This document shows positions 26,316-38,731 of a stretch of 64,000 nucleotides of DNA, piece by piece; position 1 is the stretch's first letter, and the number at the start of each line of letters is the position of its first letter. The stretch is taken from contig NC_087075.1 in NCBI RefSeq assembly GCF_026151205.1, positions 6,900,858-6,964,857 of the forward strand. Reading direction: 5' to 3'. The notes under the pieces are model-generated. The model worked only from the letters and a program-made list of their open reading frames with translations, searched no databases and was not told where the DNA came from. A program made the position numbers and the translations under genes. The stretch comes from Bolinopsis microptera. Its lineage: Eukaryota > Ctenophora > Tentaculata > Lobata > Bolinopsidae.

Positions 26316-28997
26316 CCCATTAGGGACGATAGGGTCGTTTACGACCCACCTTTTCTAGAGGCTATAGAGGACAAACCAAAATACTAAACACCACGAATCT
26401 TTCGCACATATGCTCAAAATTTATTGGGCTACATTATTGACTTTCCAGTCGAGACCCAATTAATCACTAACAATTAAATAATTAGACTAATTAGTCGTCA
26501 TAATTGGAAAATATTTCACTTAACTTCTTGCCTTAATTGGGACATTAAAACTTTATGTAGGCTTATTTTTTTGAGAACAAAATAGTTGCGGGCAACGATT
26601 TTCTTGGCACAAATGAAAAGCCCGTGATAATCAAATGTTCACAAACAGAGCTAGACGCTGTTTACTAACTGCGGTCGCATACGACCCACTCGTCCGGGTC
26701 GCAAACGACCCATCACGGTTTTTCAGCTATTACTTCTGAAACAAAGACGTTAGGACAAAATAAAAACTGTAGCATAAGTTAAAAACGTATGGTCAATACT
26801 GTGTGACTCTAACTTTTCAAAAATAGAGAATTTGGGTCATTAACGACCCACTCGGCTCACTTGCTTATTACTACATTTGTCCATGTAACTTCTTGAATTC
26901 CGCCTAAAACATGACATCATAAGTGCAAAATCGCCTCTCAGCAAGTGATTATCATCATAAATTGCGAAAAATCGGTTAAATGGGTCATTAGCGACCCACT
27001 AGGACCACAAAATTGATTAATTAAATATAATGTTGTCAAACTATTACAAATATTAGTATAAAAACATATTATATCTTGGTCATTACTCCTGTACGTTGAT
27101 TTAACTTCTTAAATCGATCGACTGGGTCAATAACGACCCACTCGGAAGTTGAACCACTTCATTAATTATCATGCTGTTCCACCATCAAGAAAGACACTCG
27201 TAGGTCTTAATTCCACACAAACCACGGTGGCTGACAACTAGCCCTTCTGAGATCCAGGGCCAACTGAAGGGCAGTCATCACTCATCAAAGAGCTGCGAGA
27301 ATAACACGACTGCATATGCCTGGAGTTGCGTCCTGACTATGGTGTGTGGAAATCTGTACCGAAAGGACCGTGGCTGTGTCGTAAAAGAAAAGGAGATCGG
27401 CCCTCGTTCCTAACTTGCTAAGTTATAGCCATGCTGTTGTTGTTGCTTATTAGATTCTGTTACCTTTTTCGTCAATTTCGAATCTTGGTAAACGACCTGC
27501 TACAACTCACCGCTTGAGACCCAGGGTCCCACGGTGATCAGATCATGTCACTCAAGAAAAATCCCCTGAACGAAGTTTACGAGATATCCTGTAACCTTGG
27601 GTAAATACTGAAAGAAGAGCGGTCAAATTGCATATTCTAATCCAACATGCCAATCTGTTTGACATTCCTAGAAAGTACAAGAATAACTAAACAACTGCTG
27701 CATTCAGATGGCTGAATCTACAGCTCTTAGAACATCTGTGAAGAAGGACAAGGAAAAAGCCCCCCCCCCCCCCCCCCCCCATCTGGCTGGTGGTACTGCA
27801 ACCTGCAATGTCTCAGACAACTACTTCGTTGTGGGTAACAACCCCGCAACAACGAGGCAGCTTTCAAAACGAAACCAAGTATTACGTAATCGGCCGAGAG
27901 AGAGGGGGGTTTCCTAATGATTACGCTAGTGTAATTTTGACATAATAGCTGTGTGGTGGGGTGTGGGGGGGGGCGGGGCTAAAAATTGTCCAATAAGTGA
28001 TTACGTAATATTATGTCAATGTGAACGGCCCCTAAGAAGTAAAGAAAGGAAGCTGCGAAATGAGTAGATGCAGCCATCTGAAATCTGAATCCAGCAGTTG
28101 TATAGTTCTTCTTGGACTTTTTAGGAATCGGGAAAAGATAGGCACGTTGTTTGTTGTCTCACGACATTACGGTCGTGTACTAACAGCTGATAAACTCACC
28201 TACCTATCAATCCAATTCTGCCCATTATTTGTCAGTGATTGGGTGACGTGATCTGCACAGATCACCTTGAGACTCCAGATCTCAGGAGGGCTAGTGGTCA
28301 TCCACCCGTGGTTTGCGTGGAATTAAGACCTACGAGTGTCTTTCTTGATGGTGGAACAGCATGATACTGATAATTAATGACGTGGTTCAACTTCCGAGTG
28401 GGTCGTTATTGACCCAGTTGATCGATTTTAAAAGTTAAATCAACGTACAGGAGTAATGACCAAGATATAACATGTTTTTATACTAATATTTGTAATAGTT
28501 TGACAACATTATATTTAATTAATCAATTTTGTGGTCCTAGTGGGTCGCTAATGACCCATTTAACCGATTTTTCGCAGTTTATGATGATAATCACTTGCTG
28601 AGAGGCAAGTTTGCAATTATGATGTCATGTTTTAGGCTGAATTCAAGAAGTTACACGGACAAATGTAGTAATAAGCAAGTGAGCCGAGTGGGTCGTTAAT
28701 GACCCAAATTCTCTATTTTTGAAAAGTTAGAGTCACACAGTATTGACCATATGTTTTTAACTTATGCAGCAGTTTTTATTTTATCCTAACGTCTTTGTTT
28801 CAGAAGTAATAGCCGAAAAACCGTGATGGGTCGTTTGTGACCCGGACGAGTGGGTCGTATGCGACCATAGCTGTATCTTTTAAAGTAAACGAGATACAGA
28901 TTAGCTTTTTTGGATATCTCATTTTTGCTGTAATGTGACCTAGTGTGTTAAACGGCATCAAAATCGGCAAACTTTAAAACTCGTCGTCCCTAATGGG
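26316..28997. mobile_element. piggyBac-like non-autonomous foldback element, 2682 bp
   Basis: The element is flanked by TTAA on both sides (26312-26315, 28998-29001). Its ends are CCCATTAGGGACGA and the exact inverted complement. TTAA duplication with CCC...GGG ends is the hallmark of the piggyBac superfamily. Inside lie long inverted arms (about 26672-27260 and 28276-28866, readily alignable with scattered mismatches) around a 1-kb centre that includes a run of 21 C at 27760-27780. The arms and left end carry repeated 16-bp palindromes of the type GGGTCGTTTACGACCC (26332, 26696, 26834, 26982, 27124 and mirror copies). No transposase ORF remains. The 70-codon ORF at 27708 includes the poly-C and is not a gene. 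Confidence 0.85.
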
Positions 28998-29001
28998 TTA
29001 A

Positions 29002-31028
29002 ACTGCGAATCCTTTGTTAGTTGTTTAAAATAAAGAAGGTTACAGTTATCATATGATTTATGTTAGTTGCCAAAGGGGTTTATCTGTATGTGTAGTGACT
29101 GGCTAATGCTTGTGGTCCTCAAATGAGATCTATAGAAATAACTAAAACTGTCGGAAAGCTAATTTCATTACCTTCTGTCTGCACCACACAAAAGATATTC
29201 TCGATCATACCAAACATGGTTTGTTATCGAGACCTTTTCTAATCTTTTTTGATAGATAAATACTAAGATAGCGCATAGCCGTGATACTATTGATTTTATG
29301 CCTTCGTCAATGCCATTTAATGAATATATTCTCGCGTTTCGATGTATCAGAAAATTGTGAACCAGAATTCTGATGACAATGTAAGGCCTCATAATTTCAT
29401 TTAAAAATGTAATATAAGTTTGTAATTATTGTTAGCGTTGATTAATCTCGCGAAATCAAAGGTGTTAGCAGTTTGAGCTTTTACTTATAAGCGTATAGGT
29501 CTAATTATCGATTTTATGAATTACATTTTAAAATTTACACACAAAATCTTGCCAGTGGAATTTCGAAAGTATAACAGTTTTGGCTGTTCAGGTGGTTGCA
29601 GTTGATCTATTCAGACTTCAGTATTGTATTATACGTCTTTTACTTCCTCCAAACAAAATTTTTCGAGTAGATGCTGAATCTTGACAACATTTATGGCAAA
29701 AATTACTCGAACATACTACCATTAACATACATAATATGGAAATATTGTGGAAATATGGAAATATTTTAAGCGGGTAATATCCTGTCCAAACCCAGGATAC
29801 ATAACATGAAGACTTTATTGTAACTTTTTAAGAAAAGCATTAACACACTACTTAAGTTACACTTTGGTGCAATTAACGTAACACCAAAGCTAAAGTTGAG
29901 TATCCAGATTCACGACATCACATACTTTGATACCGCATCACGATCACCAGTCTCATGATTAGTCTATTATTATTTTTCCTCTCACTTGTACCAACTTTGC
30001 TTCGTACCCTACTCTACACATTATCTTTGATGAAAATGACGTTCAAATTTTCGTCTACCAGTTTCCGCCGAAGTACGATCGCCATTCAGATGAGGAGTCA
30101 TTCTAATCCAGGTTCACTTCACGATACCGAGGTGATTCCAAGAAGCTCTTTTTTCAAACGATGGTTGTGATGATAATTTTGATGGTATAGTTGATTTTCA
30201 GCCTTGTGTGACAGAAGATAAAACACGCAGAGTTGACCATAATTTCCTAAAGATACAACGTTACCCGTCTACAAGTATCAGTGTGCACGTAAGGGAATAT
30301 CCATACTTCGTAAGATGCCTCAAGCTAACTTTTCCCTCGTTAGAATCCTTAGTTTACAAATTAATTAACACAAATAGCAATAATTAAATTCTACGTCAAG
30401 CAAACATTCCGATCTCAAGCAAGAATTTTGACGATCAGTGACGAATTGCCAGCAGCTGCTGTCTCTTGAGTCTTCTCGTGGCATCTCTGCGCTGCTGAGA
30501 CTGCAGACTGTGAATATGTCTGTTAAAAGGGTTTGGTGCTGTGATATGTGATACATTACTGGCATTTAGTAGGGAATTTAGTTCACCTAATCGGCTAATC
30601 ATTTCTTCTAATTGGGTAATTATCGGCTAATTGAATGCACGATGAGATAAAAGTCCTCTGCCAGCGGAAACACCGCTTAATTGTCCGAATAGACGAGATC
30701 ACTGAGAGATTACACTAAACGACATGTAAATAATGCTGGAAAATGCCATTTATTTCCTTATTTAGGTCTCAGCTGCGGTAGTTTGAGAGTTACTGTCTTT
30801 AACAGCTAGCAAATTGATTGATTATCCCACCACATGGTATGTGTTATTAGCCATTAAACCAGGTTAACGCCGTCGCAGGTCTTGTTATTTTTATCGTTAA
30901 CAGTGTTACGATTTGTAAATATGCTGATAAGGACAGTTTAGTTGCATTAGAAATCACTACACTGGAGAGAGGAACAGTATCCTCTCCAGATGGCCTGAAT
31001 TCTCACGGTGCCAGTAGATTCTCCTTAG
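29002..31028. other. probable intron sequence of the K2P gene
   Basis: No exon was identified with confidence. A stretch at about 30030-30105 is open and amino-acid-like in one frame but ends in a stop with no matching splice sites. From about 31005 the sequence is a decayed upstream copy of the 54-bp repeat found in the next exon. Confidence 0.45.
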
Positions 31029-34000
31029 CAACTTATTCTACAAAACTCCTCCAATTGCACGGTACCAGTAGATTCTCCTCGGCAGCCCATTTCACGGACC
31101 CCCTCCAATTGCACGATGTCATTCGACTCAACCCGGCCTAGACCACTGAATCTGACGGTCATAAACCCAAACTTTCTCTCCGCCGACTACCAGTATTTTG
31201 GTGATCGGCCAAATTCAGTCGGTGGTCGACGAAAGACGCCGCCTTCTTCTAATCCATGTTTGCCACTCGATTCTCCCCAGCAGCCTATTCCATTTCCACG
31301 GATCCCCTCAAACCTTACGATGCCACTCGATTCCCCTCGGCAGCCTATTCCACGGACCTCCTCCGACCTCACGAAGCCAGCCGATTCTCCTCAGAAGCCT
31401 ATTCAACGGACCCCCTCAAACCTTACGATGCCATTCGATTCTCCTCAGCAGCCTATTCCACGGACAGTCAGTCAGTCAGTCAGTCAGCCTATTCGCCCTA
31501 TTCCACGGTTCCATAGGATGATGAGTCTGCCGGTCATAAAAGTAAATCACAACTTTCTCTCCGCCAACTACCAATATTCTGGTGATCGTCCAAAGTCAGT
31601 TTGTGGTCGACCAAAGACGCCGACTTCTCCCAATCCATGTTTAACTCCTAATCGTGATGATAGACGTGTCCCAGCGGTCTCCACTAGCCATAGCTCGTCA
31701 CATACTTACCAAAAAACTGTTATAAATAACTCTGCTATTAATTCCTGGAAGTCAATGAACAGTTGCCTAGAAATAGATCCTGTGTTTGGTGGTAACCAGC
31801 CAACTACTGAGCCATGTCTAGACCCCATCTCACGGCGGCTCAGCTGGGAGATCAGTAAACTTGATACTTCCGACTACTACTCGGACATCTCAAGAGATTG
31901 CGACTCGTACTCTAACATCTTAACTCCAATACCACGACAACGCGTGACCTGGATGGATAAGCAATCTGAGGCTGAACCAAAGGTTTTCGTGTTTGGCCTT
32001 GTGGAATGTGGAAAACAAATGAGTGTTTTGTACCTTTTGCTCTCGAAAAATCTAAGATTCGATTCTTTGAGTGCTCATGGTTCATCGTGGTGTGAAAAAA
32101 AATTTCGATTTTTTGTTTTTTACTGTAGGTCTTCCTCTGTTGGCTGTTGTCTTGTTTTGGTCATTCTAAGTCATGTTTTGTCTTCATTAAATCTAATGTT
32201 ATGTTCTGTTTTTAGGATTAACGAGAATAACCACTCGTGATCTGCCTGTGTTTTATCAGAGTCTTAGATTAACATTATTTTCTTTTCAGATGACATCGAA
32301 CTTACCGGAGTGTTTCTTCAGATGTCTCATCATGACCACATTCCTAGCATTCTACATGTGCATAGGTAACCGATAAGTCGTAAAATAGTCTTATTTTTAT
32401 AAGTTATATCACTCTCAAAATGTTAACCAGTTACGACGTTATGTTCAGACACCAATACCATTAATAAATGATTTAAAATTCTGTAGAGCTTAAGTACATC
32501 AAAATGAAGAATACATACATAAATATTTAAGATTTATTTCTACCTTGGTATGCGCCTGAGCGATTAAGCCTAATTCGGGCAGGAATAAGTTATAAACTGC
32601 TCTCTGACAATATGATATGACATCTTCATTCGAAGTCATAATGTCTCAAACTGCCATTCTCCAGGAGCTGCCATATTCTGTGCGATAGAACGGGAAGAAG
32701 AAAAGGAGCATTCTAGAGAAATGATTGAAATGTGGGACAAATTTCAGAAGGTAAACTGTCAAATTATTGAAAGATTTTGAATTAAATCAGTCAAAAGATG
32801 GGACTTTAGCTCTGTCCATATTAAATCATTTACATCTACGTCGTCCCCTTTTCCTCATGATCTTAATAAATATTTACTCAATTCTGAAAAGTCACCCAGC
32901 ATTACATTAAACAGCACTATCTCTCCCCAGGAGAACTCCATACCACAGGAGAAGATGGATAAGTTCCTGCACAAACACTACGAGATGTGCGAGATGGGGG
33001 ATCACAACCACGAGGGTAACAACATCCAGTGGGACTATGTTTCCAGCCTCTTCTTCACTGGCACTATCCTCACCACTATCGGTAATTATCTCATTTTCTC
33101 TTTTTATTTCTCTCCTTTTCGTTTTAAACATTGCGATATTACACAATCTTAATTTGAATGTTATCATTTCGAGTGCTAGATAAAGGATGTTTTCGAGAGA
33201 AATTATCAATCTCAGATCAAAAAACATGTACCGACCTACCATGTTGGGTCTCTTGATCGAACTGTACTGATATCATTGAAGGTTTGATACAGAATACATA
33301 TTATGTAGTAGATTGAAGGATTTTTATTGGAATCTCTTCCAGGTTACGGACATAGCTCTCCAGCGACACTTGGAGGACGAGTATTTACAATATTCTACGC
33401 CATCGCTGGGATTCCCTTCATGTTGGGTAAGTTTAGTTTCAATTAATTAATTAATTAATTAATTATTTTAAATAATTATTAATTTTGCGTTTCTTGGAGG
33501 ACTCTTCATCAATAGCCCCATGTTTGGTTTTTTCTCACTTCTTCAACAAATAATTTTCAGGATTGTTAAACGTGGTGGCAGAAATTTTGCTGACAACGCT
33601 GAAAATAATAAAAAGCAAATTTAAGAAGAAGCCGTATCCTGATGTTTTTCATCACGAGGTGAGAATTGAGCTGCTGAAACCTTTGACGTTCACTTATTGT
33701 CGACACTCAACAAAGAATATATTTTGATCTTAACCAAAGTTTTGCCACGTCATCTTCTATCTATCTACTGTGGTCTCCTATTTTGTATAGATATAAAGTA
33801 ATTGTGAAACAGCTGAATTAGTTCTACCTATAATATACAAATACTGTCACTATTTGCACGATTAATATTGCGTGCTTTGCTGTCTGTAGAACATCGTGCA
33901 TATTTTATTTTTATTTTTTTTTTTTTTTGAGAGGCTGGGCCATGATAGCCCACGAGAGGATAGCATTGAGATGCTCTGCCTACCTCTGGGGTGTGGCAAC

Positions 34001-36125
34001 CTTGGGGAAGGTTGTCGGTGAGATCAGAGTGATTGATGGAGGGTGGTGTAGGATGTTATATGAGTCAAAATGATACGCTTAAATGCCAGCTGGGTTTGGA
34101 AGAGTAAAACGAGACGAGACAGCATATGAGATAATACTTTAAGTCACCCCGGTCTGATCCAGCTCTTCCGGCACAATTAAGCGTTTGGTGCGGTTTGTGA
34201 AATTGACAATTGTGGTGATGTGTTGGTTGTCGAATATGTCATTGACAGAGAGGTAGTAGTCCTGGAAATATTGACCTCTAATTTGGGCAATAGCCGGACA
34301 CTGTCCAAGGAAGTGTGAGACAGTTTCCTCTCCGTCCCCGCACATAGGACAAGCAAATATTTTATTTGATCTTGTTCTCTTTGGGAATTTATCAATACCA
34401 TTTAATCTTATAAAATAACTAAATTTAATTATTAAACTTTATCCCAAAACTGCATAATGAGTCATTATTAGTGACCCGTTATTAGTAACCAATAATGGTA
34501 ACTGGTCATTATAAGTAACCCGTTATGCGCTAATCATACTAACTAACAGAGGAAACACAGATCGAAACTTCTCAGGTGTTTATTTCTGCGTTGGCGTGTG
34601 TGGTTGCGCTGCTCATTTTCATGACTTTCGTCTTCAAAGTGCAGGAGTCCTCGTGGACGTACGAGCAAAGCATCTACTTCAGCTTTATCACCATGACTAC
34701 TATAGGGTTCGGTGATTTTGTTCCAGCACAGGTGACAATTAATAATGATAAACAATTCTAAACAGTTATAAGTCATTATCTTCCGTGATTAATAAAAATA
34801 TATCTGCACATATATCTGCACACTGCACACCTTTTGCTCTACGTCTCATCGAAGGCACTAATTCATTACTTGTACTTGTGTCTTGTACTAGCAGCTACAA
34901 ATTGTAGATTTTAGTCAAATGCTTGACTGTTCGATAGTTTGCGGAAATGATGGATTTAAGCGTTTAACTATTCTCCGAATCTACTAATGGCACAATTGAC
35001 TAATTACTAACGAGCCAATTATAAATTAAATACTAATGCGTAATTCCTCCGCAGGTAAACGTTGAGAATAACTCGCCCACCCTCATAACCCGGGAGTTCC
35101 TGAACTTGATCCTGATCTTTGTGTCGGTTCTGGTCTGGTACTTTCTCTCCCAAGTCAGCGCTCAGGTCCTCAAAGTACACCTAAAGGGGCTCTACCGGAA
35201 ACTCGAATCCAAATCCTCCTTTTTTAATAAGACTAATAATAAATACCCTGAAATTGAGGCAAACCACCAGGTGGACGGAGATTCAGACGACCCGGAAATT
35301 GGTCCGGATCGGTGCACTTGTAACTGCACGTGCGGATACGACCACATGACGGACTCCGCAAGTGGTGTCCTGGATACTCACTCGGCTGTCAGCGACCGGA
35401 GCATGGCCGAGTTTCAACATCCAAACAACAACTTAGAGTGCATCAAGGACGATGATGACGGCGAGCTGGATTACGACGATCAAAGTTCAGTTTCGTCTGT
35501 CCAGTCTTCAGAAAACAATACTTCCCATAACATAGACTTCTCCCCTCGGCTTCAGCCAGATCAGGTGGCCGAGCCTTCAGAAACTCCTCTAAAAATACCC
35601 TCCATAGTAATCACTCCGGTGGACCCCAGCGCTAAGCTATCCAGTAACACTAATAAAGAGAACGCAGCGTACAGCACCCTTCTGAACTCAGAAAATGTAG
35701 ATCACCCCTGTGACTCAGGCAAAGGGAGTAGCGAGATCACAACCTTCACGTGCCAAACTAACGATATAATCAGTAACAATATTTCCCCCTCTCAAAGCTC
35801 AGACTCCCTCAGTTCAAACTCCAGTGGGGTTTTCTCAGACTCCCTCTCCAAAGCTGGAGTTTATGTGAACGGGGGGTTTATGCCCTCAACGCCACGAATG
35901 AAGCGGTCTAAAAGCGAGGAAGTTGGCAGTAGTTCCTTTATTTCTAGTATCAGCATTGGGAGTAAGGGAATTAGACGCATTTCTAGGAGTTTGACAGATT
36001 TAGCTTTCAGTAATAAGCCCTACAAGCATTTAGATGAACGTAGATTGAGTGGCGTAGAATATAGTAGAAAGGTCGAAAGTTTTAGTATACATACCAAAGT
36101 TTTCGACGACATGATGAAATCTTAA
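31029..36125 (+). CDS. two-pore-domain K+ channel (K2P/KCNK), 8 exons here
   Basis: Leak-type potassium channel of the plasma membrane; two subunits, each with two pore loops, form one pore. Exons: 31029 (or ATG 31116)-31982, 32290-32365, 32665-32750, 32931-33081, 33343-33426, 33561-33658, 34576-34731, 35055-36125. All joins keep frame. Counting from ATG 31116 (862 aa): disordered N terminus 1-289, M1 about 298-318 ending GAAIFCAIE, extracellular cap with Cys363, pore 1 filter TIGYG at 392-396, M2 404-425, M3 455-477, pore 2 filter TIGFG at 496-500, M4 about 521-542, serine-rich cytoplasmic tail to 862. The tail has a CTCNCTCG cysteine cluster and basic-serine sites (KRSKSEE, RRISRSL) of the kind bound by kinases or 14-3-3. 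The ATG at 32290 could be an alternative start. The donor at 31982 (AAG then GTTTTC) is weak. Which K2P subfamily is unclear. Confidence 0.9.
31158..31646 (+). repeat. internal duplications in the K2P N-terminal exon
   Basis: Two nested levels are visible. A 35-37-residue block (VIxxNFLSAxYQYxGDRPxSV.GRxKTPxSxNPCL) occurs twice, at residues 15-49 and 140-176 counted from ATG 31116. Between them lie three to four copies of an 18-residue, 54-bp unit of the form DSPQQPIPRTPSNLTMP, followed by a TCAG-repeat tract encoding SQSVSQ. Decayed copies continue upstream to about 31005, where one copy has a TAG in place of a glutamine codon. Confidence 0.85.
33911..34356 (-). mobile_element. 5'-truncated non-LTR retrotransposon (LINE) 3' end
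   Basis: Lies in a K2P intron (33659-34575), antisense to the gene. The T-run at about 33911-33929 is the poly(A) tail of the minus-strand element. An 11-bp duplication, ATATTTTATTT, flanks it (33900-33910 and 34357-34367), the signature of target-primed reverse transcription. The coding part, from the right edge to a stop at about 34139, reads CPMCGDGEETVSHFL then GQCP. This is the CCHC-type tail domain that follows reverse transcriptase in many LINE ORF2 proteins. The reverse transcriptase itself is missing. The short insert with a clear duplication suggests a recent insertion. Confidence 0.85.
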
Positions 36126-38731
36126 CCGGTTTCGCTTTTCAATATTTGCTTTCATTTTAATAAGGGTACTCGAGCCGATTTTCAGGCTTTCATCACAGAA
36201 GATTTTGATTTCGGGTTGCTAGCTTTTGTTTTTAACTAATGGTTAACGTGGGCTTCAATGAATTATGTAAATTCTTTGGAGGTGATCTAAGAACAGCGTC
36301 TTTGGATGTTGATTTACCGTTTATTGTTTTTGCTGCTGTTCGTTTAAAATGTGAGGAACACTGATCGCCCTTAAAGTCAGGTTAAAAGGATTTTCTTCAA
36401 AATAACTAATTTTTGTAATCTCCGTAGACGGTTGGGCGATCAATGTTATAATCCATGTAAAATAGGACACGTAGCTAATTTTCAAAGGTGACCCCGGTCG
36501 ATTGTGGCACTCCAGTTTTATTTTTAGAGGTGCAGTCGGATGAAACTAACCCAAATATGATATCATCGGTCTAATAATTGGGGGGTCGACTGAAGCACCG
36601 AAAGAGTTACCGCCAGAAATGTCATCTATGAAATTACGAGTTGGGAATTCACTATGTATTGGTTCACTTATAAAGAATCCCCAACTTAATTAAATTATAG
36701 ATGGCACTTTGCAATCTCCCTTTCGATCCTTTTTCAATTATCCAATTGATCGATCATTGATATCACATATGCGTAAAAGAAATGTTTCAATAATTATGTG
36801 GAATTTAAAACGTGCTTTTTTAGAACTTACTGTCTTCCACTCGCTAAAAAATTATGTCAATACACTGTTATTACCACTAGCTACTTGTTAATCAACCGGG
36901 AATTAGCCGATAATTTGTTTATTTTAAATTTAATGGCCCTCTAATTATTTAAAAGCGCTATTCAGATGTTCACATTTGAGCATCGTTCTAATGCCCATGA
37001 CACTGTCAGAAAAACGTTACATCGCAATTAATTTCTTCGATAAATGATACTTATAACTTATGTAAGTATGAAATATATGTTAATTGGCTCTGGTTTTTAG
37101 GTTTAACTATAACAGATTTCAATTTTGAATTAATTTAAGTTACGTCATAACAGAAGAACAATATGACATTTGCAGGAGCAGTATTGAAAAACTGGATTTG
37201 TGGGAATGATTAAAAACGTTAAAAATGAGAATTTAAGTCCTACTCTTTTGAATACTATTCTATTAGGAACCAATACTTTAACCACCGACTATCGTATCGA
37301 ACTAAACACTGATTATTTCTTTTTCATGCCTTCACGACATTTTAATCTTAACAGAATAGCATTTTTCAGATATTTAATTGTCAAATTTATAGCGAGAATT
37401 GTTATACATTAACATGCTATCCCGTGTCCGTGTATCGAATTGGGGTCTTTCCTGGTGCATTTACTATTAATTTAAAAATTCAATACGTTGGATCTTGTCA
37501 TTAGGTAATAGAGTATTATCATGATGTCTTTGTTTTATACTAATTTATCAGCTCAATATGCAGTAAAAAGAGTTTCACTTTCTTTGTCCTTTACAATTAT
37601 TGACAGTAACTATGTTAAAATATTTCCCACCTAAGATGGGATAATAAGCTAAAAATATGAAAACATAAACACAAAGAAAAATATAAAAAACAACTAAAAA
37701 TGAGGATAGAGTCGCATGCTCTTTTTTTTTGCAATATGCAAATAATAGTATAAAAATATTTTAACTATTGTAGATGTTTAGCGTCTAAACGAAAATTGAA
37801 TCATCTAGTCTGGATCTACGGCTTCCCCGGTTAAATCCTACCACATACCATGCCACTTAAAGTTTGATGTGTGTGGTTGTTTGCAATTGCTTGTGACAAT
37901 GTTTTTCGATTCTGGATTGATAGCCTCTTCTCTGAACCACAAGACTATCGCAAGCCCACAGACCAGCCCTAGCAGCTCTGTATACCGCACTTCAGAACTC
38001 TTGGTATAATTATGAATTTGAATCGATTGAAGAAATAGTTGACACTGACAGATCTGATGTCATCAGTTTTGCTATACCAGTGTGCGGGAATCATCACGCA
38101 TACTCAAAGTTGACGGGTGTTACTCGTCTAAATTTTTTCGAAGTAGCGCGCGCCGGGCCAAAACATTAAAAATGGTCAAATAAAACTCAAACTCAAAGTA
38201 GCGAGAATAATGAATCAAAATTATACTTAGGACACAATGAGCAGTAAGCAGTCAAACCTAAAAGCCGTCCTTATTTAAATTATTAAACGACTATGACAAA
38301 TAACTATTTGTAGGTTTATAACCTACCAGGACTCGCGCCGAGTTGGACTTGTCGACGGTCCTTGTTCCTAATATTTGGAACAAATATTAATTACGAGTAT
38401 CAGTATCACCCGTTAAATTACTATCAGCAATTTGCTCATATATAATGATTGTTGATAAAGATTAAAGTAGTGAGTTGCTAGTGCTAGTTAGTTTAGTTGC
38501 TATAGTTACTAAGTTACTAAGTTACTAGTTGCTAATGCTACACTGTCGTTGCATGTTCCTTTCATCACGGACAGCTCCGGCCGCGAAAAAGGGACATGCG
38601 CGGCGACGGGTGTTAAGTAATAAGTTACAGTTATAATAAGTTACACTTACAGATACGGATTAGAATCATGTTTAATTGTGTTTACTTTGCAAGTACAACT
38701 AAATTTAGCCTCACAAAAAGAGTTTCCACAG
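36126..38731. other. intergenic region between the K2P and Kv genes
   Basis: No coding exon was recognised. The stretch at 38570-38612 is unusually GC- and CpG-rich (CCGGCCGCG, GCGCGGCGACGGG) and lies about 130 bp before the first recognised Kv exon. It may belong to the Kv promoter or 5' leader. This is inference only. Confidence 0.45.

Noticed and set aside
27708-27917. Proline-rich ORF inside the piggyBac-like element
   Set aside because: The proline run is a 21-base poly-C tract. No transposase motif is present.
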